Assembly (NCBI GenBank): GCA_032173965.1
Contig: CM063284.1
Location: 115,976,410 to 116,040,409 of the forward strand
Origin: Sitta carolinensis
Taxonomy: Eukaryota; Chordata; Aves; Passeriformes; Sittidae
DNA length: 64,000 nucleotides
Direction: 5' to 3'
Shown: positions 25,119 to 38,621 of the stretch, in pieces
Position numbering within the stretch: the stretch's first letter is position 1
Layout: each line of letters starts with the position of its first letter
Program-made: the position numbers and the translations under genes
The notes under the pieces: model-generated
Database searches by the model: none
What the model was told of the DNA's origin: nothing
The model's input: the letters and a program-made list of their open reading frames with translations, nothing else

Positions 25119-28100
25119 CCAGAAATTAAATCTCCTTCCTTTTTCCTCAGACTTTATGCCAGTGGATCCTTCCATGCCTCTATGTCTTAACGCAATCTTT
25201 CATAGTACGTCCTGGTATTACTGCTAATATTTATACACTGTACAGGTGATATTTTACTATTTCTGTTCATGTTCATGACTTTAGACATAACCTGTGAAAT
25301 GCAGACTAGCAAGGTTAGTCAGCGTGTTACAATTCAGGTGCCACAGTATTTGCAAAAGAATATGCAATCACAGAACATCAACAAAACATAATTGACATCA
25401 CCCATTGCATCTCATTGAATCAAGAATTATCCTCTGATTGATGCACAGTGATATGCAATCACTTGTAATTGATTGGAATTCACTCAGTATAGAATGACAC
25501 GTTGAGTAATTGCTACTGAGAAATGACTGGTTAAAGCAAGGAGGACAGGCTTCAGACAGTCCATATATTCTGGATTTGTCTCCTTCAAAAATTTATGAAC
25601 ATCTTAGTTTGCAGCTTGTCGTACACTGGTCTTCCAAAGTTGTATCCTAGCCTTGCTTTCAGAATTCATTACATAGAAGTTTATTATATCTTGAGGTTAG
25701 TAAATTAAAAAGCTAGATGAGATGTTCTAAATGCTTTGAATTTTGAACAGTCAGAGAGCATAAAATATTGATGCATGTCCTTAGAAAACCTTTTCTGTGT
25801 GTTCAAAATGAATAAGGCAGGATTTTCTAATTGGTAGAATCTATTTAACACAATCAATTTTTTATTGGTTTAAGCAGAAAAATATTAATTCACTGAAATC
25901 AATGCTTTTACTCTTTCTTAATGTAATGTTTTGAATCACATGTGGTTTCATAAAAAGTTTGGGAGAGCTAGATACTGTAGATAAGCAATACAGGACCAAA
26001 CCCTATGTTAGTGCCTCTGGTGAATTAATTTTCTTTTCATATGACTTATAACAGTCAAATCTCAAATCTCAACAAGTTTCAGACAGCATATGGCAAAGTA
26101 CTGAGCCAAAAGATAGAAATTTAATTTGTTTTTACTTTATTTTGCATATATACATGACATATATACTATTATATTTGCTTCTTTTCTTTTTTACCATAAT
26201 CAATTTGTAGCAAATTTCCATTTAAGATACCTTTACTATATGTGTGCATAAGGCAATTTTACTACAAAATCTCGCATAGATTTATTGGATTTTTCTAACA
26301 TATGTTTAGCCCACAGAACATAAATCAATCCAATACTCTCTTCTACAGAGTCCTAATATATTCAGCACCCTCTAATAATCTAAATGAGCATAAAAACTTC
26401 CACAAGAGAGAGATTTCCTTTCTTTTCACTAAAAAAAAAGAAAAAGCTTTTAAAAATAACACCTGACCAAATGGTAAAAATCCCACAATTTTTATACTTA
26501 AAAAAACTCCCACATACTCTGTTTCAAGTGCCCCACCATTCATGTTCTGAGTTTAAAGCTTACATTTTGCCCAAAATACACAATTTCCTGACCAGAAACC
26601 CCCAACAAACTCACAAATAACTTGCCTTTTAGTTACATTCCCCATTGCAAGGCCAACATTCTCCTTTTTTGTGTACTGGCAATGAACACTCAGAATCTAA
26701 AAATCTCAATAATTTCTATGAAAATGTCAGCAGAAAAATTACACTCTTCTGAAGCTGGAGACAATATGGGGGCTGAGATCAAGAGAAAATACTGAGAAAG
26801 AGATCGGATTGTGTTGCAGTTGCATCCTAAATACGTTTGGCACATGTGAACCACTTTAAATTCTTGCCTGAAACAGACAGCTTGAATGGAGCAGAAGAGG
26901 AATGTGAAGCTGAATGCCCAGACAGCACAATTCACTTTGACTATCTCCTTTTTCACCCTGTAGAGAGGAGTTTGATGTGGGCTGAGACAGAAAACAAAGG
27001 GACAAATGGACCAGTTCTGCCTCAGAAAGCAAAATTCTAAGGTTTCTAGGAAAGGGACTCACTTTCCTACATGTGGGGCAAGGGTGGCTGGTGCACCAAG
27101 GAACAAAGAAGAGGGGAAGGGAACACACAGAAGTTACCTCTGGAAGGTGCTTTTGAGGAGGGTCTTTAGTCCTTTGAAGGCTGGTGCAAGAAAGCAGCTT
27201 GCCAATACTTCCTGCTCTTAATTAAGTTATGGACTACCCAGCAGCACTGAGATGCAATTTATTGCTGTCTAATAATTTTTTTATCCTCTTTGTACCAAGA
27301 AAAATTCTGCAAAGAGCTGAACGACATTTTAACTGATATTTTTTCTGCATTTCTTACAGTTTATGGCTCCTGTGGTTTATTATTGATTTGATTTGATGAC
27401 TGTAATGTGTGAAAAGGAGTTCTCTGTTTCCTAACATCACATTCAGATATTTTTGGCTTCTACTGTAATATTGAGTCAACTTACTCCTGCAAAATTTTTA
27501 TCCATAGGTTCAGGTTTTTGTTTTTAAACTGAAGGGTAATGCTATTTGCTTTGAAAACTTGTGGAAAGTCTCTGGGATAAAGTAGTGGAGCCTTATATTG
27601 TGATATATAATGTCATGTGGAAACCTGGAATCATGGTGGTACCAGGTGTCAATAATTTGCAAAAACAACTACCATTTGTACTGGCATATAAGTACATAAA
27701 TTTATTTTCAAGCTGATAGTGTATTTTAAACAACACCAAGGACAATAAAATAGTTTCTGCCACTTTATGAAGCTGATAAGAAGGTACAGTAAAATTTATC
27801 TTTGTGAAGAGCTCCTAGTGTTCCTGAACACTGGGGTGTGTGGCAATGTTTTATGCGCTGTCCCAAAGAAGGATGCATTAATCTAACCAAATGACTGTGA
27901 CAGCTGTGAGACATTCAAGTTCAAAAGTTTTATAACTGGAGAGAAACAGAAGTTTTTAAGGAGTGTAGATTTTCAGTTCATCTGTGAATCGACCCTTTTT
28001 GTTCATTGGCACCCTTATTATCAGAGGCTTTCTCATGTTACATGTAGCGTTATTGAGTCTCTAACACTCTATTCACGTAGAGAAGGTACTGGCTCTTACC

Positions 28101-30333
28101 TTGCTTCTCATTAATGCCAGCTCTATATAGAACAGGCTCTGAATGCATTGTGCTTACAATTCTATATGCTACATCTGTAAATATTTCAGATACATAAATC
28201 TCTGAAAAAGCTAGGACAAGGCATGTTTCAGGTTTTATTTGTTAATCCTAAGTATCAAGTGGTGCCAATTTCAAATTGCAGGACAATTTCTCTGGAAGCA
28301 TCAGAGCCAAAAGAACATTGTATAAAAATATCACTGATGACATTTATCAATATTTTGTAAATTGATTTTAAAAAATGTTATGACATTTTCAAATTGTATA
28401 TGACTATGCATTGTATATTTTATAAGTGAAAATAAATATTCATTTATGGCATATTTTTTCCACTTGGTTGCTTGCTTCTTTGTACACTTGGATGTTGGAG
28501 CACATAAAAAAGACTCCCTCAGTTGACTTGATTTAGAAGTTTATATGGCTTCAAGAAGAGAATGGATGAATTTAGGGTTATTAAACTTATAAGTAACACC
28601 GAGCTTTGAAAGCCCAAAGTTTAAGAAGGCTGAAGTGTTAATCATAGCTGTCTACACCAATCTCATTCTCCTTCCTAAATTGGAGCAGGATGTGGGACTA
28701 AATGTACTTGTGACCCGATCTACTCTGACCCATCTCCTATGTCTTTAGATCACCTTCTAATCTCCAACAATCCACAAGTTTTATAGACCACAGAAACGCT
28801 GTTCATTTTACTTTTCTTACTATACCAAAATTGTTGAGATGTAAAGCAAGACAAAGCTTTAGAAGAATGAGTCACAAAATATGAGGACAGCATGGTCATA
28901 GAAGTATTTGAGTATATAAAAACCATTTGTAAGTCAAAAAGGACTTTTTTCAAAAAATCTACTGAATTGGCAATCCAAAGAGAAAAAATAAGGAAGGAGA
29001 AAGAATCATAATCAATTAGTAGTACTAAACTTGAAGATTAACCTCAGTTTTCTTCATTCTCTACAAATCATTAAGAAGTCTTCAGGTTTTCTAAATTCTA
29101 AATAAATCTATGTTGCAGATATGTAGAAAAAGATTATCTTGCACCCTGTTACCACAGTATACTTCATCTTTGTAGGATCAAGATAGTGCAATGCAGAAGG
29201 TATCTGAACAAATTATAAAGTATGCTAACTTTAGCAAGATACTAATTCAATTCAATATACAAGAAAGGACCCCCCAACTTTGAACTTAGTTATCAGATGT
29301 TGTTACTTCCTGGGATGTCACTTCTTCCTTTGCATGTTATCACCAGCATTTTGAAGGACTGCACAAACACTCAATTCCCATAAATCCTGACTACCCCAAG
29401 AGTGTCCTCCCACAATGAAGAGCTAATTCCAGTTGTAACAGAAATAATTTTATTGTGAGAGCTCAAGATAACTGTAGAGGTTAGAGGCAAGGAAACTGAT
29501 CCTTTTCTACATATAAATGTAGAACACACATATAGCAATTTTAGGTGCTTTGAGGTGGTTTAGGGCCTTACATTACTACACCTGCTCACTGACTCAGCCT
29601 GTTGTGGGGTGAAGCCTACCCTGAAAATGATGTCCTCAAATGCATGATCTCTACAGCTCCTGCCCAGCTTCAGTCAACTGGATTAATTTCAGATGAGTTA
29701 GAAACACAGTAGCAGTAGACAAAATTTGCCTCGGCAGCTATTGCTGAGTTCACATCTTTTACATCACGTTTGGGGCAGTAGGCCGGAGGGTGAGAGAACA
29801 GAGAGTGTCAACTTCTGCTTGGACTTAGGTATGGAGAAAGTCAAAGAGATTGGTGCAAGGCTACATGGTCAGCAAGTCCACTGGTGACATATGAAAACAA
29901 TTTAAATTAGAAGGGAATAAAACAGTAAAATATGTTCCTTGTTGAGGGAATGTCATATGCAGGTACCCAAGATCATATGGAAACTAGAGACAAGGAGACA
30001 CTGGCACATATACAAGGCAAAGAGGAGTTCATGGGCATTTCAACAGGAGGGGAGATGGTTCTGCCCCTATGCTTGTCTAAACCGGGCAGAGGGACTGGTT
30101 TATTGTTGGCATGTAGGTTATGTTGTACAATAAAAATTGCCACTCATCTGCTATACCTGTCCTGCTAAGAATACACATTCTCAATAATACATCCCTGGGT
30201 GGTGTGGGTACATGCTTGAAGCTATCCCACTCTCGTGAATTTCCTGGTGACACTGCCAAATGAAGTAAATCACTGCCTGTTCACTGGACATGTGGAATGC
30301 TGTTTGATGCTTCTCAACTTCTGTTTGGGCTCT

Positions 30334-30382
30334 GTGTGTGCTGTTTTGTTTGTTTGTTTGGTTGGTTGTTTTGCTTTGCTTT
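30334..30382 (+). repeat. GTTT/GGTTG-rich short tract
   Basis: Tandem GTTT units are followed by GGTTGGTTG and TTTGC units. It is a small member of the recurrent T/G-rich class seen elsewhere in the window. Confidence 0.85.
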
Positions 30383-33300
30383 GGGTCTTTTCATGACTCT
30401 AGCAGTTTACTACCTATGCATTAATTCTATTTGCTTCCACACTTCTCCCTGAAGTACAGTTGGCCTTGCCAAGATGTATGTATATATGTGGAACTATGGA
30501 GAATGCATCCTAGTTTTAAATCAAAACTTTATATCGAGCAGCACTTTTATATCAACAAGCTAGTTCCATATTCTGGAATTTTTTATATTTAATTTTTTTT
30601 ATAAAAAAGGATTTTACATCGGCAACTCTCAGGGAAAAAAAAAAAAAAAAAAACAGTTTATGCTATAGAAGGATGAGTGATGAGGAAGTCTTTTTTTGTT
30701 AGTTGGTGAGATGATACTTCCTGAAGTATTTAAAATGAATACAGCTTACAAGCTTCATGTTGGGAAAAGAAGAGAAACAGAAATGGGGGAGGGAAGAGCC
30801 TCTGATGAGCTGCAAATGTGATTCCTTGCCTTTCAGAAAAAAAAAAAATCTGGACTTGTTTTATCTTATTTTTTTTCTAAAGTGTGAGTAATGATATAAC
30901 AATTCTATGTGGGCAGACTAAATAGTAATCATTATGGACAAGGTTAAAGGAAAACACCATATTAAAGAAAAAAATATCTCATTTTATATTACCAAAGAAG
31001 TTTCATCACCTAGAGACAGTTTACACACTTAAAAATTTTTTTAATGTAATGCTCATTTCTAATCTTAAACTCAATTACTAGATTTTCCTTTCGCTCAGAT
31101 CAAGGATGAAAACAGACTTGCTTCAAAGTGTGTTTGAAGTTCCCAGAAAAGTTGACTCTGCTGACTTTTTCTGTTCAGATTTTCATAGTAATTATCATAA
31201 GATATCTGAAGTTTTTTTCTAGTTGTAACTTCTCTATTTTCTGACAAAACCAGATGTTTAGCATTTCAATTATTTTCCCTCATCTTGGTTAGCTGTTATT
31301 ATTTTTTCTTCATTGTTCATCAACTTTCTAAAGATTTTAAGTTCAAAGTAAAAAGTTTTTTCCCAGGAATGTGCAAAATATCTAATCTTTCATTTATCAG
31401 CTATAATAGAAGAAAAGATCTTAGAAAATAACTCCAATTATGAGCTGCTTGGAGTGCACTAGGCACAGTCTCTGAAATACATGTATAATAAGCTTGTGTG
31501 TATTTAGAGAGGTAGTCACAATTTATAAGCCTGCAAGTCTAGTGCAGTTTGGTTAAGTGAGGACATTGTGCCAAAAATTAAATAGGAAGAAAACTCCCCC
31601 TTTTTGCTCAAGCTTGTAACCTGAATGCTCACCAGGAAGGAAAGCATTTTCCAGGCTACTTGCACTACTTCATATGCAAAATTAATAAGCTGCAGAAAAA
31701 TATTTTTTTTTAACTGGCATTTTTGATGCTACAGTGGACAATCATATAAAAGGTTTTTCTGAAGACAAAAATGAGAGTGCAACTATGAAATATCAGTTAC
31801 TCTAGAACATTGCCAATTATATTGCTGGTTATATTCCATGTTTGGTGGTCTTTTCCAGAGTTCTAAATCAAAGAGCGTGCTGGAAAAAATATCTAGCCTT
31901 TAAAATTCATGATAACAAAACAGCTTTATTCTCATCACTATATTGGCAATCAAATATATCAATATCTTCTGACAAAAGGCCACATATGGTTGCTCATACC
32001 ACAAGTGAATGAAATGATCCTAAGGGAGCAGATAGAGCTGAGTTCCACAAAGCTTCAATGCTTACCTAGCTGCCATGTTTCCTGGTTCAGAGTGTGGCTG
32101 ACATATGACGTGTAACAGCATAATCAAAAGGAAAATTCCGCTCTCTCTGGTGGGGTTCTGTTACTAGATAGATTAGAGAAAGTGAAATCATAATGGAGAC
32201 ATAAAACAGCAGGGTTTAACAGAGTCATCCACAACAAGGTATTGACAGATATTGCTCCAAGTAATTCCTTAGAGAGGGAGCTTTCTTCCAAGAACCATAC
32301 ACTTGTGAACATGCAGATGAAGAAGTGGCAGTGCCTTGTGGGGAAGGGAAAGAAACTTTGCTGTGGTTCTTCATGTCTCACTAAAACACATGTAGTAAAG
32401 TTGTAAGGGAGGCATAATTTAACAAAGCTTGCACATTTATGAGAAATGGATTATACCTGATGAAGTATGCTTAGAGGAGAAGCACACTTCTCTATAACTT
32501 AACTCTGCATTGCCCACTGTTAGTGCCCTGTGAGTAGGCAATAAATCTGTTGGAATGCTCAGCTAAGAAAATATAAAAAAGCTATTTTCTGAGTTTTGCA
32601 CTGTGTGGGAAGCAAAAGTAGATGTACCAGGGTCTTCTGTTTCTCATAGTTTGTTGCCATACATCCAACTGTCTGAATAGCAAAAAGCTAGGTTTTGCTT
32701 AATAGTCTTTCTCAGTATACAATTTCCTTTACACATGTGCCACTGTTGCAACACAGTTCAGTCCAGATCCATCAAACAAAATGGAAAATGTCCACCACCA
32801 AATATGCTGCTGTCTGGAAGGTGACACACACAGTGGAGCTGGGTCTTTGCCATTCTGCATTATCATAACTCTAATAGATGTTCTGCTGAAACTGATTTAC
32901 AGCAGACCTGCAGCAGTTTGGGGTAAGCAGCAAACTAAGAACAGTTGCAGAATGCCTTTACTTTGATGTAACTACTTATATCCTACTTTTCCAATGTAAG
33001 AAGTTCAAGGCAAGCTCCTGTTGTACATCCGTGAAGGTCCACTGACAAATTCATTGAGGTCAACTTGATACCAAGGGTACTCTGGAGCCTCTACTAGCCA
33101 GTGCTGTTCTGCCAATGGGTGTAATTATATGTAAGGAACACTGAACTTTACTGCATATGCTTATCCATATTCTTTCCTTGTTTCTGGCAATTTTGCGTAA
33201 CATAAATTATTTTATCCACATGTTCTGTACAACCTAATTCTGCAAGGCATGGATTGTACTGTGTTTGTTGCACATCACTGAGCTTGGCAAAGCCCTCCCT

Positions 33301-33394
33301 TGGTCCCCATGTAGGTTTCTAAGACAATGATAATAATTATCTTCTATCACTATAAAGTGTTTGAAAGCCATCATTCTAAATAACATAAGCACTT

Positions 33395-33480
33395 CGGGAA
33401 AAAACAAAAAAAATCCAACACCCCCCTCCCCAAAGAACCCCAAACCCAAACAACAACAAAAACCCCACAAACACCACCCC

Positions 33481-33525
<45 letters not shown>

Positions 33526-33597
33526 GAACAATAAAGAGAAAAAGGAACCCAAACACATACCAAAATACCTCCAAACAAAAAACACCCCAACAACTGT
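33395..33597 (-). repeat. A/C-rich low-complexity block with A40
   Basis: The plus strand is nearly only A and C: CCAACACCCCCC, CCCCAAA, ACAACAACAAA and CACAAACACC units, then A40 at 33483-33522, then AAAC/CCAAA units to about 33590. Read on the minus strand it is the same T/G-rich type as the tracts at 1890 and 14962, here in opposite orientation. The three overlapping minus-strand frames rich in Phe, Gly and Trp come from this composition and are not genes. Confidence 0.93.
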
Positions 33598-33599
33598 GC

Positions 33600-34870
33600 A
33601 GCAGGGAAGATTTAGATGAAGTTGAAATACCCTACTGCAAAGTTGATGCTCTGTCCCTCCATTCCAGGGTTTTCCACCGGAAAGAGGCAACAGTGCTAAT
33701 TAACTGGGTAGCATCTAATCAGAAAGCAAACATCACTTCAATCTCAAAGTGAACATCAGCCTCACATGTCTTGTCTGTGGTGCTTTATTTACTACTTTAT
33801 TTTACCTCTAGCAAAACATGTATTTTGACTGAAAGTCCTGAAAATAGTGCTAGGCATAACGGCTGTTTCTTTCCCACTCTGTGAAGACAAAAATAAGGCA
33901 AAGATAGGGATAGTTTCAAAAAAAAGCTAGTTTTAGAGGCACTTGAAAGGAATTTGATATATGAAATAGGTACATGGCATACAGTTATCAGAGTTACAGA
34001 CTAATCTCTGATTCCCCTGTGGGCATTATAATTTGGTTTTATTTTGGGCACCATCAAAGATCTATGGAAATTCTGAGCTTCACATTATAAACATCAAAGT
34101 AGCCATAACTCTTCATTTATTGCAACTCCTAAAATTTGTTTATAAAGATAGAATGGAAAGTTTATTAAAAATGTCCTCTTGATGCAATGCCTGGCATGTT
34201 GGAAATGCTATTAGTAATGATGAATAATGATCAGTGAAAGTACTGCTCAAGAGTAATGGAAACATAGTCCATGCAATAATATTTATACTTAGTATTATAC
34301 TGACTGTCACTTGTATAGAAACGGCTGGGGTGAAGAGTTGCTTTCAGAATGAACTGTATTCCTTTCTCAAGACAGATAAAATGTGGGTATGAAACAAGTT
34401 ATCAGGTGGATAACTGATTTTAACAAACCTTCGTATGTTCACATACAGGAGATTTTTTTATTAAATCTGTAGCTGGGTTCTGGAACATTTAAGAGAAAGT
34501 TACTTAAGCTTCCTGTGGGAGAGGGAAGCTGGGAGCTTTTTCTTGTTCCCTGGTGTGCATATATGCATGGGATTGTGGATCTTGACAGTATTTTGATTTC
34601 ATGTTGAAATTAAATTTTGGTGCAAAGCGTATTTCCCTCCTCCCTGTCCTCATGCCACATCATACTCCAAGTCCTGAAGCTGTGGTCTATTACTTTCCCT
34701 ACTTCACTTTTGATTCAAATGACACTCCGTTTCCACATTTTTCTCTAGTAGTAAATTCCACAAAGGTCTTTTTTAAACTGATTTAAATAGATACCCTAAT
34801 GGTTTAATCATCTTCTCTTGTTCTCATGTTGCAGGCTTGCAAGATTACTTTCGTGTTCATCTTAAACCCT
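33600..34870. other. Unique noncoding DNA
   Basis: No repeat family, exon-like segment or RNA gene recognised. Confidence 0.5.
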
Positions 34871-34879
34871 GCTTTCAGG

Positions 34880-36830
34880 ATTTTCTAAACCTCATATTCC
34901 GTCCATCTTGTCTTCAAACTGAAGAGCCCTGACCTTGTGAACAAAAGGAGCTGCTCAGCATTCTTGTTCATTTAATCTGACACCTTCTCTACTTTCTTAA
35001 AGTCTTCTTCCTTCTCAAGATGCAAGAACCAGAAGTGGACATTGAACTCAAGATATGAGTTCATCAGATTTTTAAGCAGTAGCAAAATTATGGTGTTTCT
35101 TCTCAAGATTCTTCTGGATGATCCAAAACATCTTGTTGTCTCCTCTGTCTACTCCTGCCCATTAAGCAAATGATTTCAGGCAGTGAATGTCAGTGAATGA
35201 CTATAAGATCTCTTTCCCACTTTGCAGTTCTACTACATTGTGCTAGAAATTATTTGTATTACTCTTCCTAGCCATTTTTTTACCTATATTGAAGCTCATC
35301 TGTCATGTTTTATCTCAGTCTTAGGCAGTCCTGGAATTTCTTGTCATTGCCACAACACCTTACTTCTTTGAAGAATTTAAACTTATCTGGAAACTTGTCA
35401 CATTCACACTCCCTTTCTTTTAGGTTCCTTGGGGAAAATTAAGAAAGATCCATATGATCTGTGACACATCAGGGAGATATGATTTTCCTTTACAGAAGCC
35501 ACACTGATTCTTGCTCAGGTAACCATATCTGGCCTGCTCAGTGATCTGTTTCTTTAATATAGACTGAAAAAGTCCTTGATCCCATTCTTTAATATATACT
35601 CCACCACCTTAGCTAGTACAGGTAGCACTGCAATTTGTAGTTTTCAGGATACCTCTCTGTCCCTCATTCTGAAGGAACTCATGGTGGTAATCCATCTGCC
35701 TCCCTTCACAGAGGCTGTTTGTAGCCCCATGGCCACATGCCTGGGTGGCAATTCTACAGTTTCCTATGAAGGTCAGCCTGGGATGATGCAGCCTTGGCTG
35801 GGTGACCTATGGACTTCCAGCTAATCCGTTTGGTCTTGTACTTGAGTTGTAATTATTTTAAATAGATCTATCTTTCTCACTGCTCTGCAGCGAAGGCCAT
35901 TTCCCACAAAGGGTTGCCTTTCCTTCTACAAGGAATTCACTGAGCTTTTCTGCTGTAGCCTTTGTCAGATGAGTGCTGATTTTACACACTTGTCATCAGT
36001 ATTCCCACCAGTTCCACAGTGTCTGAAGTATTTAAAGAACTTTTTTTTATCAGTTTGAAAGTCCTTTGTAAGGTACACTTGAAATTATTTTTAGAGCTCT
36101 CAATTTCCTGCTTATGTTTAACCTATAATTTTCTTACGGGTTTCTCCTCATTTTGGCAAGCTCTCATTTTCTTAAACACTTTTCTTTGTGATTGCCTTCG
36201 AAGCTTTCCCACTGATCCTGTGGCAGGTTTTTTTCTGTTTTTTTTTTTTTTTTTTTCTTTTTTAAACGGTGGTGTGTATTTCGCCCTTCTCCCATGAAAC
36301 TATTTCTTACAGACTCCAAGCTGTCTTAAGCATCTTAGTCTTTGGAATGTCCCTTTATGGATTTTGGGGCTCTACTCTTTCTTTTTGTTTGTTTCTTTTG
36401 GTTTTTGTTTTTCCTTATTAATGTCCTTTTATTCTTTTTTTTTAATATATAATATTTTTTTTTGAAATTGTAGAGCCACATACTGTATTTAATGAACATA
36501 CTTTCTACCCCATTTTGTTAAAGCTACTTGTATTATGGTTCCTGTTATAAAAAGGCTATCCCACTAGTAGTTTTTGGGGTGTTGTATTCACTACTATTAT
36601 TACTACTACCAAATTCAGAACGATGTCTTTTCTAGGACCCTAATTTTCTTGTGAGTAGCCACTCACTACCTTCAAAAATGTTATCTCTACATTTCCTCCT
36701 AATGAGGCATTGAGCCAATCAATATTTGAGTAATTGTTTTTCCATAATTAATACCTGATTTGATACCTATTCTAGTACTTATGATATTCCATGTAGGCCA
36801 TAGTGCCAACTGTTATTCAACTCAACACAG
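34880..36830 (-). mobile_element. Ancient L3-like CR1-group LINE relic, antisense, about 2 kb
   Basis: The order of phrases follows the antisense L3-like amniote LINE I remember from turtles. In sequence: 'aaactgaagagccctgac' near 34916, 'aaccagaagtgga' near 35026, 'aagatctctttcccac' near 35206 and 'attgaagctcatctgtcat' near 35288. Then 'aaacttgtcacattcacac' near 35392, 'cctttacagaagccacac' near 35488 and 'ctttaatatatactccacca' near 35587. The stretch 34916-35660 is the most secure; from there to 36830 the match becomes loose, and a T-rich tract interrupts it. All frames are broken. Confidence 0.55.
36195..36475 (+). repeat. T-rich low-complexity tracts
   Basis: Runs of T with occasional C or G (36228-36263, 36375-36415 and 36430-36465) lie inside the antisense L3-like relic. 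The Phe-rich end of the 36019-36297 frame is caused by this tract. Confidence 0.85.
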
Positions 36831-37717
36831 AAAGGGTGATGTCCATACTTCCAGAGAGGTAGAAATTTTAAGTGCTTTTCATTGCCGAGGCTAAGGACAG
36901 CCTATTACATCTCTGAAGATTTTAATCAAAGAAATAACATTCTCTTCTTTAAACACATCAGTCTGGGATTTTCTGCAGTGAAAATATGTTCTGGTTGTAG
37001 ATCATGTTTTGGGGTGTTATTAATTATGCATTTTCTGTGAAGGATAAAGTCTTGCACATTGTTTGAGATTAGCAAACTATGTTGACATTTTTTTAGTTCC
37101 TTAGCATATAGAAACAATTCATTATTTATAGCTCTGAGATGACATGCTTTCAGAATACTTTTCAAACAGAATTCTCCATTTCTTTTGTGTTACAGTAAAC
37201 CTTTTGTCATAAGGGTTGTAAAAAGGATTTATTCTATTTCACCATTTAAACTCAAATTCTCACTTTGCCCTTTGTATTTCCTAATTACACAAGAAGAATG
37301 GCTTTTTATCAAAGTGTTTTATTTCAGAATAAAGTTCTTTGTGTGGCATCAATAGGCAAGTTATATTGTTCCTGATGTCGGGCAGCAATAAATAGCTTCC
37401 TATTTGGTCTCATTTTTGTCAACACGAGATTTATTTAGTCAACATGTCAAAATTAGAACAAAAATAAGTCTCTGTGGGCTTGAGTAATTTAATACTAAAC
37501 ACAGGACTAAGCTGTTAGTGACTCCTAACTTCCTGCAGCTGTTATTTACCTGTTCAGGATATTGAAGAGGCCACTAGAGAAGACAGAGAGGAGACAATTC
37601 TAGGCTCTATTGTGTTGAATGCAACCACTTCTGCCATTATTTCCTCACATCTTCTGGGTGCTATTGCTAGATATATTTTCACCCTGAGCGAGAATAGTGG
37701 AGGATTTGGATTTAGGT
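36831..37717. other. Unique noncoding DNA
   Basis: No repeat, exon or RNA gene recognised between the L3-like relic and the nested CR1 cluster. Confidence 0.5.
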
Positions 37718-37995
37718 GATCTACCTGAAAAGAGTGGTGTCCCTCAGGGCTCTGTTCCGTGACTTGTGTTCTTTAATATCTTTACTGATGACAGACAATA
37801 ACAGCAAGTTCACCCTCAGCAAGTTTGCAGATGACGTGAAGCTGAGTAGTGCAGATGACACAACAGAAGGACAGGATGCCTTTCTGTGTCAGGGGGACAC
37901 AGAAAAACTTGACACATGGGCCCATGAAAACCTTATGAAGCTGAAAAAGTCCAAGTGCAAAATGTTGCACTTAGGTCAGAGCAATCTCAAGCATG
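37718..37995 (+). mobile_element. CR1 LINE, reverse-transcriptase part of ORF2 (5' piece of an interrupted copy)
   Basis: Translation shows two hallmarks of CR1 reverse transcriptase in different frames. One is GVPQGSV near 37735-37756. The other is the catalytic-box line KFADDVKLS (Phe-Ala-Asp-Asp) near 37822-37848, followed by WAHENLMKLKKSKCKMLHLG. The change of frame between them and the TGA near 37761 show the copy is dead. The same element resumes at about 38622 after an insertion. Only the end of the RT domain remains; everything upstream is missing. Confidence 0.9.
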
Positions 37996-38004
37996 AATAT
38001 TCTC

Positions 38005-38260
38005 ATGGGTAACCCAAAAGGTTATTGTATTCCATATTTACTTGTGCCCCCAAAATTGTTACTGTCTCTTTAAGAGCCAGCGCCATAACCAGAAATGGCA
38101 TTTCAGGGGGGACATGGGATTATTCACCATTATTTTTTGCCTGTTGCTGTGTCACTTATTAATAAACTGTTTTTTTTTTTCACTCATATCTATTCATATT
38201 TCATTTCTCTGTATTGGTGGAAAAGGATTGATTGAAACTAAGGGGAGGTAAATATTTTTG
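38005..38260 (+). mobile_element. Possible LTR fragment inserted into the CR1
   Basis: The segment lies between the two halves of the CR1 and is not CR1. It has 'tctctttaagagccagcg' near 38068, 'aatggcatttcaggg' near 38094 and a 'ttattaataaactg' polyadenylation-like stretch near 38157. T10 follows, then 'tattggtggaaaaggattg' near 38211 and a GGGGAGGTAA end. The combination of a poly-A signal and the 'ggtggaaa...attgattgaaac' block recalls the 3' part of avian ERV LTRs. I cannot fix the boundaries or a target-site duplication. Confidence 0.35.
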
Positions 38261-38317
38261 TAGTGTATACCTTTTTAAATTGTCTTAAACCAAAGCAAGT
38301 TCAGATCGGCAGAAGTA

Positions 38318-38620
38318 CTCAGAATCACAGAATCACAGGTTAAGCTGAGTTTGAAAAGACCATGAGATAGATCATCAAGTCCAACTCCTGGCCCTGCACA
38401 GGACACCCCAAGAGTCACACCACATGCCCGACAGCACTGTCCAAATGCTTCTTGAGCTCTGTCAGGCTTCTGTGACCACTTCCCTGGGGAGACTGTTCCA
38501 GTGCTCAACCACCCTCTGAGTGAAGAACCTTTTTCTAATAATAAACCTAAACCTCCTATAACACAACTTCAGGCCATTCTCTCAGATTCTGTCACTGGGC
38601 ATCACAGAGAAGAGTGTTGT
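38318..38620 (-). mobile_element. CR1 LINE 3'-end fragment, antisense, nested in another CR1
   Basis: It starts with the antisense terminal repeats 'cagaatcacagaatcacag'. It continues with 'atcatcaagtccaactcctg' (near 38371), 'ccctgcacaggacacccc', 'gcttcttgagctctgtcagg', 'ccctggggagactgttccag' and 'cttcaggccattct'. It ends near 'cacagagaagag'. This is the CR1 subfamily with the 'ctcctggccctgcac' signature, the same as the copy at 63706. Its minus-strand frame corresponds to the C-terminal tail of CR1 ORF2, now broken. Confidence 0.92.
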
Positions 38621-38621
38621 G

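Larger units (their letters stand above)
23135..33394. other. Unique noncoding DNA with scattered homopolymers
   Basis: The segment contains a poly-A/AAAG/AAAC tract at 25080-25118, a GTTT/GGTTG run at 30334-30382 and an A-tract near 30633-30652. A 40-base stretch at about 23683-23722 has a pyrimidine-rich acceptor-like lead and a GTAAGA end, but is too short to call. The block 26740-27220 is richer in GC and has short overlapping frames on both strands, with no domain. No gene is supported. Confidence 0.5.

Noticed and set aside
33234..33690. Three overlapping minus-strand frames rich in Phe and Gly
   Set aside because: They come from A40 and the flanking A/C-rich block; composition, not coding.
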